DNA from: Chrysoporthe austroafricana
Taxonomy: Eukaryota > Ascomycota > Sordariomycetes > Diaporthales > Cryphonectriaceae
Assembly: GCA_001051155.2 (NCBI GenBank)
Contig: JYIP02000001.1
Location: forward strand, 5,456,001-5,520,000
DNA length: 64,000 bases
Direction: 5' to 3'
In this document: piece by piece, positions 43,033-57,400 of the stretch
Layout: the number at the start of each line of letters is the position of its first letter
How positions within the stretch are numbered: position 1 is the stretch's first letter
Translations under genes and position numbers: made by a program
The notes under the pieces: model-generated
What the model was told of the DNA's origin: nothing
The model's database searches: none
What the model saw: the letters and a program-made list of their open reading frames with translations, nothing else

Positions 43033-46000
43033 TTATTCCAGTATACTTTCTATTCGTAAATTGCGCTTTGGCTTGCTTCGTTTTCGTAAAGCAGTTACGA
43101 CGATATTTCCCGGTTTAAGGATTTCTTTCGCTAATAGCCGCTTTCGCTTTATTCTTTTTTGCAATTCGGCTATAGCTTTGCATTTCCGTTCGAAATTATA
43201 TATTATTTCGTCCGTATTCAAAATATTACGGGGCATCCATATATTATAATGGCTAGAATAATTTATCCATTTTACTAAGTATTCAATTCTATACGGACTA
43301 TATTTATATTTTCGCTTATAGCGGCTAATTATCCTTTCTAGCTCGTAATATTAATAGTTTTTCAAATATTTCTCGATATCCGGATTTTCTAGTATATTTA
43401 TTAAGTCCTAGTATATAAGGTTATATTTATAAAGGTCTGTCTTAAAAAGGTTTGCAAGCATTAATTATATTACTGAAATTACTAGATGGATATTTATATA
43501 GAAAGCCAATTTCAATTTATATATTAAATTCCTTATTTTTCGAATAACCTGGAAAAATTCTATCTTTTATTATGAAAATTTCAGAAATAAGTTACCTAGT
43601 AATAAATACCCGTAATCTAAGCGAATATATACTTAATTATTTAATTCGAAAACTATTTAGCAATAATGCTTATTATATTGCAATTTGGCTATTATTTGCG
43701 TTTTAGCAATAAAAAGTTAAGCTTTTTCCTGGAAAATTTCCTTTGCTAAGAATATTATATCCTTTATCTATTAGCCCGATAATAGGTTAAATCCGAATAA
43801 TATTTAGCTAGCTGAATATTTTGTAATTCGATTATATGCATTATTTAAATTAAATTATAATGCTAATATTATCTCGGTCTATTCTGCATTAGGGTAGGCG
43901 GTTATGAAATGCCGAATTGCTATTTTAACTATTCGGTTTTTTATTTCAGATTGCTTATCCGTTTGCGGATACGAAGCGGTAGAATAGGCAAGTTTCGTTC
44001 CGATAGTTTCTTACAAATATTTCCAGAATTCCGATAGGAATTTCGAATTTCTATTTGAGATAATCCTTTTGGGTATTCCCTAGCTAATAATGTAAAATAT
44101 CCGTAAAATAAGAGTTGCTTAATCTGCTATAGTATATATTGCATTGCTTAATATAATAATTATAGTTTTGGAATACTTATCCGTAATTGTAAGAAATATA
44201 TCCAGGAATAGCATTTTAGCCAGAGCTTATATAGTATTTATAGATAATATTATCAGTAGTCTTATAACAAAATCCATAATAATAGTATAGAATGGGATTA
44301 ATAAAGATAATATAAATTGCATTTCCTTTAAGGGTTGCTATAAGTCGTTTTTATTCTCGTTATAAGCTCGATATATTGATATATAATTGCGTATTTTGGT
44401 ATAGCAATATCTAATAATAAATCGATCCGTTAAGTCGTATTATATGCAATTTATACCGAAATAATATTTTTTATTATAAGCTTTTTTAATAAAATCTAAT
44501 GCTATTTCATTTGGGATATATAATCATTATTTCCTATAATAATCCTTAAGAAATAATAAGCTATTATAATTTAATATAAAAAGTAATCGGGCAATTTTAT
44601 TTGGGTCTTTTAATTATTTAATTATTTTGGACTATAAAAGGTATTTTTCGTATCTTTTCTTAATGCGCCCTTTCATTTCGCTATTTATAGATATTTTATT
44701 GAAAACTTGGATAAGTTCGTTTTCTTATATCTTATTTAGAATGCTTTTATTATCGATAGGTTTTTGAATGGATAGCAATCTTGATATAGTATTTGCGAGA
44801 ATATTCGATTTTCCCGATATATAATATGCTTTCAAGTCGAATTGGCTTAAGTATTCCGAAACGAGAATTAGCCGTATATTTGCTTTAATCTTATTTACTA
44901 TATTTATAGATAACGAATGGATAATGCCAATTATTGTTATATAATTAGTAAAAATATGAATTGGCTTAATTCGGTTCGATTTTATTATCGTTCTTAGCTT
45001 TCGCATTAGCTATACTAGATAAGCTACCTCTAGCTCTATAAGCTAGTATTTTCGTTCTGCTTTATTAATTGTTTTGCTCAAATAAAGGATTAATTATACG
45101 GCTATACTTGCTATTAGCGATATTCCGTTCTATATATAATCGTTTATTAATTGGAAAATAATATTTGAGAATTCTATTTCTTTAAATATATTTAACTGGA
45201 TAAAGAGAAGTTTATCTGGGATATAGTAAAATAAAGCATTTTTAGCTTTCAAAGCTATTTTGAAATTATAAAAATTATTAATTTCGTCTAATATTAAATC
45301 GAAAATAGCTTGCGTAATATAGTTTTGCTATCCTATATTTAAGAATAAACAGTTCGATTAGCAAGCTTTGCTTAATATCCTAATTTTCTTTCTCTGAAAT
45401 AGATTAATTCTATAACTATATTTAGGAATTAAGTAGTATAAGTATCCTATAAATCCGATAAACCTTTCTAGTTGCTGGAATATTTTGGGAAATTTCAGAT
45501 TGCGAATAGCTTGCATTCGGTATTCCGTATTGGAAATTCCGAATTCGTTTACTTTGAATCCTAAAATCTGGACTGAAAGATATTTAAGAAACGATTTGAA
45601 TTTAGCTAATGAAATATTTTTGCATAAAAATAACGAGAAAATAATTTATAAATATTGCAAGTAATCTTATTCTATAATTAAATAAATAATAATATTATCT
45701 ATAAAAGCGGAAGCAAACTTATAATATAATTATAAAAGTTAATCTATAAAATGCTAGATATAGGATAATAAATTTCGAAATCTTATAAATAAAACTTTTA
45801 TTCTTTTTTAATTACGATAATTAATAATAATAAATCGGTTTCTATAATCTGGATATATTAAAAATTAATAGAAAAATTGCTATATATTTATTATTATAAT
45901 ATATATTTTTCCTTTTAGCTATTTAATAATTTCTTGCTATAATAGCAAGAGGTAAATATTGGAAACTAAAACTTTATTTAAAGCGTATAGATTAATTATT

Positions 46001-49000
46001 ATACATTTTTTTTTCTAGCTATTTATATTTTTCCAAATTATAAAGATTAATAAACCGAATAGCATTGCATTTATAACTTATTTAGCTCGATTTTGCTAAT
46101 ATAATTTATCCAAAATTTCGTTAATTATTTCCTAATTTTCTTTACTTGAATAATATAGTTTTTATCCTATTTTCTGGTTTTGCTATCTTTCGATCAAATT
46201 AATCTTTATTTATTAGTCGATTAGCATATTAACGGGACTTATATTTTTGAAAATTCTAGCATATGCTTGTATTAATTCTATAATATTATAGAGAAATTCC
46301 GATAAACGCTTGCAAACGTATATACCGAATTCAATTTCCGATTCTTTAATAGCTTTATCTTTCCGGATTCCCAGTTTATTACTATTTTCGAAATAATTTC
46401 TTATTTCGGGAATTTCTATATCCGAAAATCGGTATTTTTTTAGCTATTTTCCAGTAATTTCCGCAGTTTATTGGAAAATATGCTTAATGAATAATAGTTA
46501 ATCTGAATTCAGCTTTCTTGAAAGCTATAACCCATTCTGGGTTTATTGAAAGAAATATTATTATGCGATATAATAATAATTATCGTAATTTGCTAATAGG
46601 GTTATATAATTTGTTTGAAATAATTCGATTATCTTTAGAAATTGGTTTTTCTGGATCTTTAAAAAAGTCGCTATTTAATTCATTATTAGGACTTCTTTAG
46701 TCTAATAGCTTATTAAGCAATTTATTTACCCTTTCTATTTCGGCTTGAATAAAAAGGTTATATTTTTAGGATTCGCTTGATATTAATAAGGATTAATTTA
46801 TAAGATCTAAGCAGCATTACCGTAATAATTGCGGCTTTTGCTTGCTAGGATTATACTGGCATTCGGGCAAATATTTTTACTTTTATTATAGTATTACTAA
46901 AATAATCAAATCGTATAAATAATTCTGAATTCAGAATATCCAGTTTGTAAGGAATATTATATTCCTATTTTAGCAAAATGCTTGCTTTTAGTCGATTTAA
47001 TATCCAAATTCCTATTCGAATACGAAATATAATTAAATAGCTATATTTATTGCTTTGGAAATATAAGTCGAATTTAGCCTAGCCTTTTACTAGCAATTAG
47101 CTTACGTTTCTAAGCTTAGCTTTTATATTCCAGTTTACTTTCGCTTTAAGGAATTATATTAGCAATTCTTTAGTAATAGCATAATAATTAATGCTTATAT
47201 CGATATAGACCTTTATATTCGGCTTATTCGAATATATTCTGGCTATAGCTCTTGCATATATATAGTTGCTGCTTTAATAAAACTTGATTGTAAATATAGG
47301 AATATTATATCCCAAGATTTCTCTTTTCTATATATCGACTTTAAGAAAATTCTATAGCTAACTGGATAGTTATATAGGGTATTTGATATGGAATATGCTT
47401 TCGTTTACCGATAGTTTTATTTTTTCAGCTCGAAAAATCCAAATATCGTTTTCGATTATTACATTCTTTTTATTAGCTTATTCTTCCAACTTATTCTCTT
47501 GCTTTTATAGGTTTTCGCTATTTTCGGTCTTTTTATTATATTTATCGCTATCCGCTATAAATAGATTATTATTTACGGGGAAATAGCTTTTTCGAGCTAG
47601 CTTATCCTCTTTATCTGGATTATATTGCAATTTTCCATTATCGATATTAAAATTTGCTAAAATTAATTGGATAAAACATTTTCTAGTATTTTTTCGTACG
47701 AATCGATAGTAAAAGCGCGATTGGAAATTTCGGTTTTTTAAAATTGAACTTTTGCTATTATTTATAATATTGATTAATATTTTCCTAGCTATACTAGAAA
47801 TATTTTATTATCTAGTTATCCGTTCTTATAATTGGTTCCAAGTATTTATTAGCTTTCGCTATTATTCTAGTAAGAGTTTTCGGAATTTGTATTCTGGGAT
47901 ATATCTAGTACTTTTAAATGGATTTGGCTAGTTAAATATCCTTATTAAGCGAGATAAATATTTAAATTTTTAGGGCCTGAATTTTCTAAAGCATTCTGGG
48001 AATATATTGGCTAGGAAATGAATATTGATATTGGGAAAATTGGTAACCGATTGTATAACTTTCCGTACTGGTTATGCGGATTTACGAAATAGTTTTATTA
48101 CGCAATCTAATTCGAGAATATGCTATATCTCTTGTTTCGCTTTAAGATATTTTTCGAAATTTTTTGTATCTTTATTTCGACCAGGTTTATCGAAATATTT
48201 AATTACTAATTCTTTATCGATCCGATCCTAAATATTTCTGGCTAAATACGAATTTGGGTATTCGGCTAGTTTAATAAATTAACGGACGTAATAAATAAAT
48301 TCCAGAATATTGCAGTTATTTCGTATATTTCTTTTGGAATATTATTAGGCGTTTAGCAAGTCTTTTGCAATTTTCCGCAATATAGAGAAATCTTTTCTTA
48401 ATTACTTTTTTTATTAATTCCAATTATGCTTATATAAAGTAAAGTCTTTATATTTTTAAAGGGATAATGTAAAATAGAATTAAATATATGCTATTTCAGT
48501 TAAGCAAGCGAGTAAATAGAAATTAAAATATTTAGCGCATTTTGCATTTCTAATTATATATATCTTATATCGGTTTATAAAGGCTTAAAAGTCTTTCTAG
48601 ATAGTAATTTTGCTATCTATAATGGATATAATTATTAAATTAGTATAATCGTTCCAGTTTTCGTAAAGTCGGAATTGCTTTATAATCGTATCTTTAAATT
48701 CCTTATTAATATTAACGGGCAATGCTATAGGTTTAAGTAAATTAAGTCGATATATTCGGGAATTTTTAGATTGCTTATAACCGAATAATAAGTTTCGAGA
48801 ATTATTGCTTTTATTATTGCTAAAATCCGATAGATTTAGTAGTTTATCTAGCTTATTAACCAGTTTTTCTTGGAAATTAGGGTTAATTTCAATATCCAGT
48901 TCGGGATTCGAAAATAATCTTTAATCTGATTAATTTTTTGCTTTTGATATAAATATTTGCCGGATATATTTCTTAATATTAAGAAATATTAATCTAATAA

Positions 49001-50152
49001 AACGATATTTATTGCTAGCGTAATATTTCGCAACCGAAATAAGAAAGGGTTTTTTAGTAAGTTCCGATTAAAGCGCTTGCATATTAAAAGCTTATTGCAA
49101 TCGGAATATTTTCTTGAACTTAATACGTATTGCCTTTTCCGAAATAAAGCCGTTTTGGTAAATTATTTTCATTTCGGGTTATTATAGAAACTAGTCCAAT
49201 AAGCTAATAATTAGGAAGGAAAGAGTTGGGTATTTCTGAAAGATAGTAATAAGATTATCCGATTTTCCCTTATCCAGTCTTTTTTCTTTATAATCTTCTT
49301 TCCCGAAAAGCTACGAATAGTCCGATAAACCCGATTAAAGCATTAATATGCTTTTTGCTATAAAGTTTATAAGGTTAGCTGGGATAGTTATAATGGAATT
49401 TTGTCTGGAAGCATTCCGATTCTAAACTCTTATTAAAAGGAAAGAAATGCATTTATTTTCTGGAATTAGTTATTTTCTTTTGCTTTTGTCTATTCTTCTT
49501 ACCGTAATTGAAAAATTCCCGGATTTATCGGTAAATCTAAAATCTAGGTTTTCGGTCGAATATCGTAATAGATAAATATACTTAATTCCGCTATTAATAT
49601 TAATATATTCAAATATATAATGCTTTCGATTTTCGATAAACTATTATTAAGCTAATTCTTCTAACGGATTTTCCGAATTATCGGGTCGAAAGGTATTTTC
49701 GCTCTCGTTTATTTCCATAAGCATTTATTATCGTTCCTTTTCCGTTATCGTTTCGGTAAGCTATCGAAATTTGCGATATTTGGAAAAATCCTCTCAGAAT
49801 ATATTATTCTCTCCTATCTACTAGAATAGATTCTTATCGAAATTCGACTTTCTTTCTTCTTAAATTCAATATTTAAGCAGTAAAGGCTATCTTTGCTTAA
49901 TTACTTATACCTTTGCCTTTTGCAAAAGTATATTGGTTTCCTTAAAGTTTTGCTTCGCTTTTTCGTATCGATTAGCCAAAAATTTCCAATTAATAAAAAC
50001 GCATGCAATTTCGAGAAAGATCTTAATATCCGATATAACCCAATCCTTTTTCTCAGAATCGTTCAAAGCTTATATAAACTTGTATACTTGAGCAAAATGC
50101 TTAATTTCGATATAATCGATAAGCTGCAATAATAAAATGTTATTGCTAATAA
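43033..50152 (-). pseudogene. gag-pol-chromodomain remnant of copy B
   Basis: Decayed Gag, protease, RT, RNase H (EYLSQFDLKAYYISGKSN near 44750-44870), integrase and chromodomain (open at 43033-43236), in the same order as copy A. All catalytic boxes checked carry RIP-type substitutions. Confidence 0.85.
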
Positions 50153-50400
50153 TTGCTATAATAAATTAGCAATAAATTATTAATAAATAATTGTAATATT
50201 TCTTATAGGAATGCTATTTCTATAAAAGCCGATATCCTATAGGACCGATATTTTTACAAGAACCGATACTTTATAGAGCCGATACCTTTACAGAAGCCGT
50301 TATCCTATAGGACTAATATTCTTATAAAAGCTATTACTTTATAAAGCCGATAATCGAAACCCGATTACGCAGTAAAGGCATATAAAGCGTAGCTACCAAT

Positions 50401-50607
50401 TAATAATAAACGTATTGAAATATATTATAAAGCATGCTTTTTCCAAAAAAGTAAATTACGCTAAAGCTTATTAGGGCATTATATAAGCCTTTTAGTAAAA
50501 GTATAGCATCTACTTAGTAAATTTATTGCGTATTCATTAGGGGATTTACTATAGATTTACCAAGCGAATCCATTACGAATTCACCTCGTCTATAGGTTTT
50601 GCTATCA
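50401..50607 (-). repeat. 5' LTR of copy B
   Basis: 207 bp inverted. It is followed on its inner side by the complement of the TGGTAGCTACGC primer-binding site and the repeat-rich leader. Confidence 0.9.
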
Positions 50608-50845
50608 GAAAAAGAGCGATAATAAATATTTATAGAAATAAACGAAAACGAGAATATTTTTCGATTTAATAATCCGGAAAATCTATTAGAAAAATTAATT
50701 TAGCAATAATTTATCGAAAATCGAAAATATTATATATTTGAATATATTAATATTAATAACGGAATTAAGTATATTTATTTATTACGATATTTAACCGAAA
50801 ATTCAAATCTTAAATTTATTAATAAATTCGGGAATTTTTTAATTA

Positions 50846-51051
50846 TAATAATAAATATACTAAAATATATTATAAAATATAGTTTTTCCAAGAAAGTAAA
50901 TTATATTAAAGCCTATTAAGGCATTATATAAGCCTTCCAGTAAAAGTATAATATTTATTTAGTAAATTCATTGCATATTTATTAAAGGATTTATTATAGA
51001 TTTATTAAACGAATCTATTACGAATTTACTTTATTTATAAGTTTTGCTATT
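50846..51051 (-). repeat. 3' LTR of copy D
   Basis: 206 bp in inverted orientation, strongly AT-shifted relative to the other LTRs. The flanking AATTA (50841-50845) is the expected target duplication, whose partner lies outside the window. Confidence 0.8.
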
Positions 51052-51364
51052 AATTGCCGGCCTTTTATAACCTTTATCTATAAAAGAAGCTAATTATCAG
51101 AAACATTTTGAATAGCAATAATACAATATAGTAAAACTCTAAATTATATAGCAAAGAAAAGCACGACAGTATTATTAAACAAAAGAAATTATATAGGAAA
51201 TAATAATCGTTTTATAAAGCCAATTCGTACTAGAATCCTAATAGGTAAACGTATTTATACTGGGGATTTGAATAATAAATATGCTTATGCTAGGAATTAA
51301 AAGAAAACCTGCTTATACTAGGAATTTAGAATTAATCTTCTATTATAATTAATTTATGCTTAAA

Positions 51365-51571
51365 TAATGGTAAACGTACTGAAATATATTATAAAGCATG
51401 CTCTTTCCAAGAAAGTAGATTACGTTAAAGCCTATTAAGGCATTATATAAGCTTCCCAGTAAGAGTATAGCATCTACTTAATAAATTTACTGCATATTTA
51501 TTAAAGGATTTATTATAGATTTACCAAGCGAATCTATTACGAATTCATTTCGTCTATAGGTTTTGCTATTA
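51365..51571 (-). repeat. 3' LTR of copy C
   Basis: 207 bp inverted; starts TAATGGTAAACG and ends GCTATTA on the plus strand. Confidence 0.9.
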
Positions 51572-52254
51572 ATTGCCGGCCTTTTATAACCTTTATCTAT
51601 AAAGAAAGCTAACTATCAGAGATATTTTGGGTAATAGTAGTACGATATAATAAGATTTTGGGTTATACGGCAAGGAAAAGCACGACAGTACTATTGGATA
51701 AAAGAGATTATATAAGAAATAATAATCGTTTCATAAAGCCGACTTGTATTAGAATCCTAATAGGTAAACGTGCTTATACCGGGAACTTGAATAACAAATA
51801 TGCTTATGCTAGAGATTAAAAGAAAACCTGCTTATGCCGGGGGCTTAGAATTGATCCTTTACTATAATCGGTTTATGTTTGGGGTAAATGGATATATATA
51901 ATACTTATATATAATAAGGCTGGCCGATATTCAAATATATTTCGGTAATGCTTAATCGTATTTACTGCCGAAATATTTGGTATAGATATAATTAAAGACT
52001 AAAATTGCTTGTAAATATTAATAGAAAATATAGCTTTCAGATAATGAAATATTAAATGAATATAATAGTAATAAATGTAAAGTGAAATTACAATAAGATA
52101 TATCGGCATGCAAAGCCGATAGCTGCATATAGTCGTTATATAGCGATATCGTAACCAGTCCTTAATATAAATAGCTAAATCTATAAATTATTGGAAGAAA
52201 GCAGCATTATATACTGCTAATAATATTATATCGATAAATAATAGCTATATTTAC

Positions 52255-54045
52255 TAATTAAGAATAACTTCTTGGGCTTTAGCAATAATTTTAAGGTTTA
52301 ATAGATTGCGAGGGAATATGGCAAATAGTTCTTCCTTTCCGATATAATTGCAAAAGTCGGTATAGTTATAGATATTAAGCTGTAAGGTCTTAACTAGCCT
52401 ATACGTTTGGATATAGGACTTGAAGCCTATTATGCGATCTTAGTATTGCAGGAACCGGATAGCGTTAAGGTAGTCCTTATTTTCGTTAGCCCATTTCTGA
52501 AAAGTAGCATTGAAATCGTAATTTATATTATCTTTAGTAAAAACGATCTTAATAGCTTTGAAATCGTATTCGAAACGGAAGATTTAGTTTATAATAAAAT
52601 ATAAGCCCGACCGGTTAGATAAAATAATAGGATTAAAGTTGCGAAACCAGGTAACGAACTTGTATATATATTTTCCTATAATAAAAAGGAAGAAATACTG
52701 GATATAACTATCGTAAATTCCGATAATGCCGAACTTAATATTATTATAAATAGCAAAACTATTAGTAACGTAAAGACAATTAATACCGAAATTGCTTCCT
52801 TAAATGAAATTATAGTATATATATTCTTTGGATATATAAAGGGCTAGCATGCGATAATATATTACAATTTTGGCCTTAATAGCTTTGGATTTGAAATTAT
52901 ATTTGATAGATAAGGCGGGAATAATACGAAACGTAACTTGCAAAAGCAGGGTGCTATTGATATTAGTTCGGGAAGCCCTGTTTAGTATAGCTAACAGATT
53001 AGCTGTACTCGGTAAGTTATTTTCGGTCAGGTCGATAATATTATTTATAACTCGATAGCGTTTGGCTAGCATTATAAAGTTTCGTTCTATTATAGCAGAT
53101 AAGCTTAGATTAGCGACCGGTATAATGGGCTCGGGAGCTTTAAGTTTGGCCAAGACTAGCTTGATATTCTTGGCTATTTTCTTCCAAGCAGCAAGGGCTA
53201 TATTACGATTATATTCGTAGATTATAACGATTTCTGCTATATTGGCTGCGTAGCGTATAGCATTTACCTCTTTTTTAATAAAGTTATTGCGACCGTTTAA
53301 TATTATCTATTCAGCTTTATTCTTAACGTAACGGCTATGCTTATCTTATAAGCGATCGTTTCTCGATATTATAATAGGAAATAAGATGCGATAAGCTATT
53401 AATAGGATATATAAGGCAAAAATAAAATTACGAACGGTAAATGAATTCGAAATAAATTCAGGCAATGCTTTTTTAATAGAATTATCTATTAATCCGTTAT
53501 TTATATCTTTGCTCGTAATAGTATTCGCGCTAATAAAAGTGCTTGGATAAAGTTCCTATTTTTTGTAAATAGGGCTGGAATAGTTAATTTACGATAGTAT
53601 AGAATACTATAAAATAAGCTCTTAGGCTTCCTTAATAATTAGCAGCCAATTAATATTGCTGCTGCCTAGTTCGGTATTGGAAATGTAAATATTATATTCG
53701 ATTTTTCAGTTTACTATATTAATATAACCTTTATTAATTAGCGCCCGATAAAAGGCTATTATATAAGCTTTTTAGTAGCAAAAGAAATCGCTTAAATAGT
53801 TTTTCGTTATATAAATATTACGGTAGAAATAGCTTTTGCTATTATACAAGTATATAGCCTACTGATATTTTTCTAGGGAAAAGCGGTCTTTGAGCAATGC
53901 TTTATAAACGTACTTAGCATATTATATAGTCTTGCTTTTTCGGCAAATTTTGGAAAGTTCTTCCTAGGATATAAGGTACGGTATTATATAGAAATTAAGT
54001 ATAACTAAACGTACTATTTCTTATTAATCTTAATCTTATAGCAAG
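52255..54045 (-). pseudogene. ORF3 of copy C
   Basis: The least damaged ORF3. A 117-codon piece (52800-53153) is open and spans a codon that is a stop in copy A but Arg here, which supports one continuous ancestral frame. Confidence 0.65.
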
Positions 54046-54445
54046 GCATTTACGGAAAGATATGACTTAATAATTGCATAATGCATTTTAATTTTAGTAA
54101 TATTAATAGCTTTATTAATACGGTTCTTGCAAGTTTACGGAAGCTTAATAGGGTAAAGCGAAATTGATAATAATGCTAGCTTAATACCCAAAAATAATAT
54201 TCAAAAGTATAATGAAAGGTAATAATAATAGGGCAATACGGCTAGCTATAATAAGTAAATAAGGATAATAATTATAAGCGCGCTAATAGAAAGAGGAAAA
54301 TAAAATAAATTTACTAGCAATTTACGAAATAATAGCTTTTTGCATTCGCTAGAAATTTACTTGCCCTATTTAGCGGTCGCTTTTACCCCAATACATGCCC
54401 ATTGCATTACGAATTCTTTCGGTTTCTTGGAACAAGTGAATTAGC

Positions 54446-57400
54446 TTGTTCCAGTATATTTTCTGTTCGTAAGTTACGCTTTGGCTTGCTTCGTTTTCGT
54501 AAGGCAATTACGATAATATTTCCCGGTTTAGGGATTTTTTCCGCTAATAGCTGCTTTTGCTTTGCTTTTTCTTGCAATTCGGCTATAATTTCGCATTTCC
54601 GTTCGAAATTACGTATTATTTCGTCCGTATTTAAGGCATTACGGAATATCCATATATTATAATAGCTAAAGTAATTTATCTATTTTACTAAGTATTCAAT
54701 TCTGTACGGATTATGTTTATACTTTCGCTTATAACGGCTAATTATCCTTTCTAGCTCGTAATATCGGTAATTTTCTAAGTATTTTTCGATATCCGGATCT
54801 TCTAGCATATCTATTAAGTCCTAATATATAAGGTTACGTTTATAAGGGTCCGTTTTAGGAAAGTTTGCAAGTATTAATTATATTACCGAAATTACTGGAT
54901 AGATATTTATATAAGGAACCAATTTCAATTTATATATTAAGTTCCTTATTTTTCGAATAACCTGGAAAAGTTTTATCCTTTATTATGAAAACTTCAGAAA
55001 TAAGTTACTTAGCAATAAATATTTATAGCCCAAGCGAATATATACCCAATTATTTGGTTCGAAAACTATCTGGTAATAATGCTTATTATATTGCAATTTG
55101 GCTATTATTTGCGTTTCGGTAATGAAAAGTTAAGCTTTTTCCTAGAAAACTTCTTTTGCTAGGGATATTATATCCTTTATCCATTAGCCCGATAATAAAT
55201 TAAATCCGAATAGCATTTGGCTAGCTAAATATTTTATAGCTTGATTATACGCATTATTCAGGTTGAATTATAATACCGGTATTATTTCGGTCTATTTTGT
55301 ATTAGGGTAGGCGGTTATAAAATGCCGAATTGCTATTTCAATTATTCGGTTTTTTATTTCAGACTGCCCGTCCGTTTGCGGATACGAGGCAATAGAATAA
55401 ACAAGTTTCGTTCCGATAGCTTCTTATAAATATTTCCAGAATTCCGATAGGAATTTCGAGTTTCTGTCTGAGATAATCCTTTTGAATATTCCCTAGCTAA
55501 TAATATAAAATATCCGTAAGATAAGGGTTGCTTAGTTTGCTGTAATATATATTGCATTACCTGGTATAATAATTATAGCTTTAGAATACTTATCCGTAAT
55601 TGTAAGAAATGCATTTAAGAATAGCATTTTAGCTAGGGCCTATATAGTATTTATAAATAATATTATTAGTAATCCTATAATAAAGTTTATAATAATAATA
55701 TAGAATGGGATTAATAGAAATAATATAGGTTGCATTTTTTTTAAAAGTTGCTATAAATCGTTTTTATTTTCGTTATAAGCTCGATATATCGATATATAAT
55801 TGCATATTTTAGTATAGCAGTATTTAATAACGAATCGATTTATTAAGTCGTATTATATACGGTCTATACCGAAATAGTATTTTCTATCGTAAGCTTCTTT
55901 AATAAAATCCAATATTATTTCATTCGGGATGCATAATCATTATTTCTCGTAATAATCCTTAAGAAACAGTAAGCTATTATAATCTAATATAAAAGGTAGT
56001 CGGGCAATTTTATTTGAATTTTTCAATTATTCGATTATTCTAGACTATAAGGGGTATTTTTCGTATCTTTTCTTAATACGCCTTTTCATTTCGCTATTTA
56101 TAAATATTTTACTGAGAATCTGGATAAATTCGTCTTCTTATATCTTATTTAGAATGCTTTTATTATCGATAGGTTTCTGGGTAAATAGCAATCTTGATAT
56201 AGCATTTGCGAAAACGTTCGATTTTCCTAATATATAATATGCTTTCAAGTCGAATTAGCTTAAATATTCCGAAACGAGAATTAGCTATATATTTGCTTTA
56301 ATCTTATCTATTATATTTATAGATAATAAATAGATAATATTAATTATCGTTATATAATCGGTAAAGATATAAATTGGCTTAATTCGGTTCGATTCTATTA
56401 TCGTTTTCAGCTTTTGTACTAGCTATACCAGATAAGCTACCTCTAGCTTTATAAGCCAGTATTTTCGTTTTGCCTTATTAATCGTCTTGCTTAAATAAAA
56501 GATTAGTTATACGGCTATGCTTATTATTAGCAATATTCCGTTCTATATATAATCGTTTGCTAATTAGAAAATAATACTTGAAAACCCTATTTCTTTAAAC
56601 GTATCCAGCTAAATGAAAAGAAATTTATTTGGGATATAATAAAACAAAGCATTTTTAGCTTCCAAAGCTATTTTGAAATTGTAAAAACTATTAATTTCGT
56701 TTAGTATTGGGTCGAAAATGGCTTGCGTAATATAGTTTCGCTATCTTATACTTAAAGGTAAACGGTTCGATTAGCAAGCTTCGTTTAGTATTTTAGTTTT
56801 CCTTTTCTAAAATGGATTAACTCTATAATTGTATTTAAGAATTAAGTAGCATAAGTATTTTGTGAATCCGATAAACCTTTCCAGTTACTAAAATGTTTTG
56901 GGGAATTCTAGATTGCGAATAGCTTATATTCGGTATTCCGTATTGGAAATTCCGAATCCGTTCATTTTGAATCCTAAAATCTAGATTAAAAGATATCCAA
57001 GAAATAATTTAAGTCTAGCTAATAAAATATTTTTGCGTAAAAATAGCAAGAAAATAGTTTATAAGTATCGCAAATAATCTTATTCTGTAATTAAATAAAT
57101 AATAATATTATTTATAAAAGCGGAAGCAAATTTGTAATATAATCGTAAGAATTGATTTATAAAATACTAGATATAAAATAGTAAATTTCGAAATCCTATA
57201 AATAGAACTTTTATTCTTTTTTGATTATAATAATTAATAATAGTAAATCGGTCTTTATAATTTGGATATATTAGGAATTAATAAAAAAATTGCTATATAT
57301 CTATTACTGTAATATATATTTTTCCTTTTAATTATTTAATAACTTTTTGCTATAATAGCAAGGAATAAGTATCGGAAATTAAAACTTTATTCAAAGCGTA

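Larger units (their letters stand above)
39952..50607 (-). mobile_element. Complete chromovirus copy B (10,656 bp), inverted, nested in A'
   Basis: The 5' LTR is at 50401-50607 and the 3' LTR at 39952-40158. The target duplication is GAAAA on both sides (39947-39951 and 50608-50612). Every landmark of copy A recurs at the mirrored position: chromodomain 43033-43395, polymerase box F-I-D-N at 45694-45705, protease box D-I-S at 47193-47201. Multiple RIP-type stops are present. Together with A it forms an inverted repeat with 351 bp between the arms. Confidence 0.92.
28420..50845 (+). mobile_element. Outer Ty3/gypsy chromovirus copy A', broken by insertions A, B and D
   Basis: This is the oldest copy in the pile. 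Its visible pieces are 28420-28944 (5' LTR plus leader), 39601-39951 (leader and start of gag) and about 50608-50845 (gag). They read continuously against copy A once the insertions are removed. Insertion A is flanked by AGTAT/AATAT, insertion B by GAAAA/GAAAA. D interrupts it at 50846, and the remaining about 9.5 kb should lie beyond the window. The left flanking 5 bp are ATAAT (28415-28419). It is heavily AT-biased by RIP-type changes. Confidence 0.85.
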
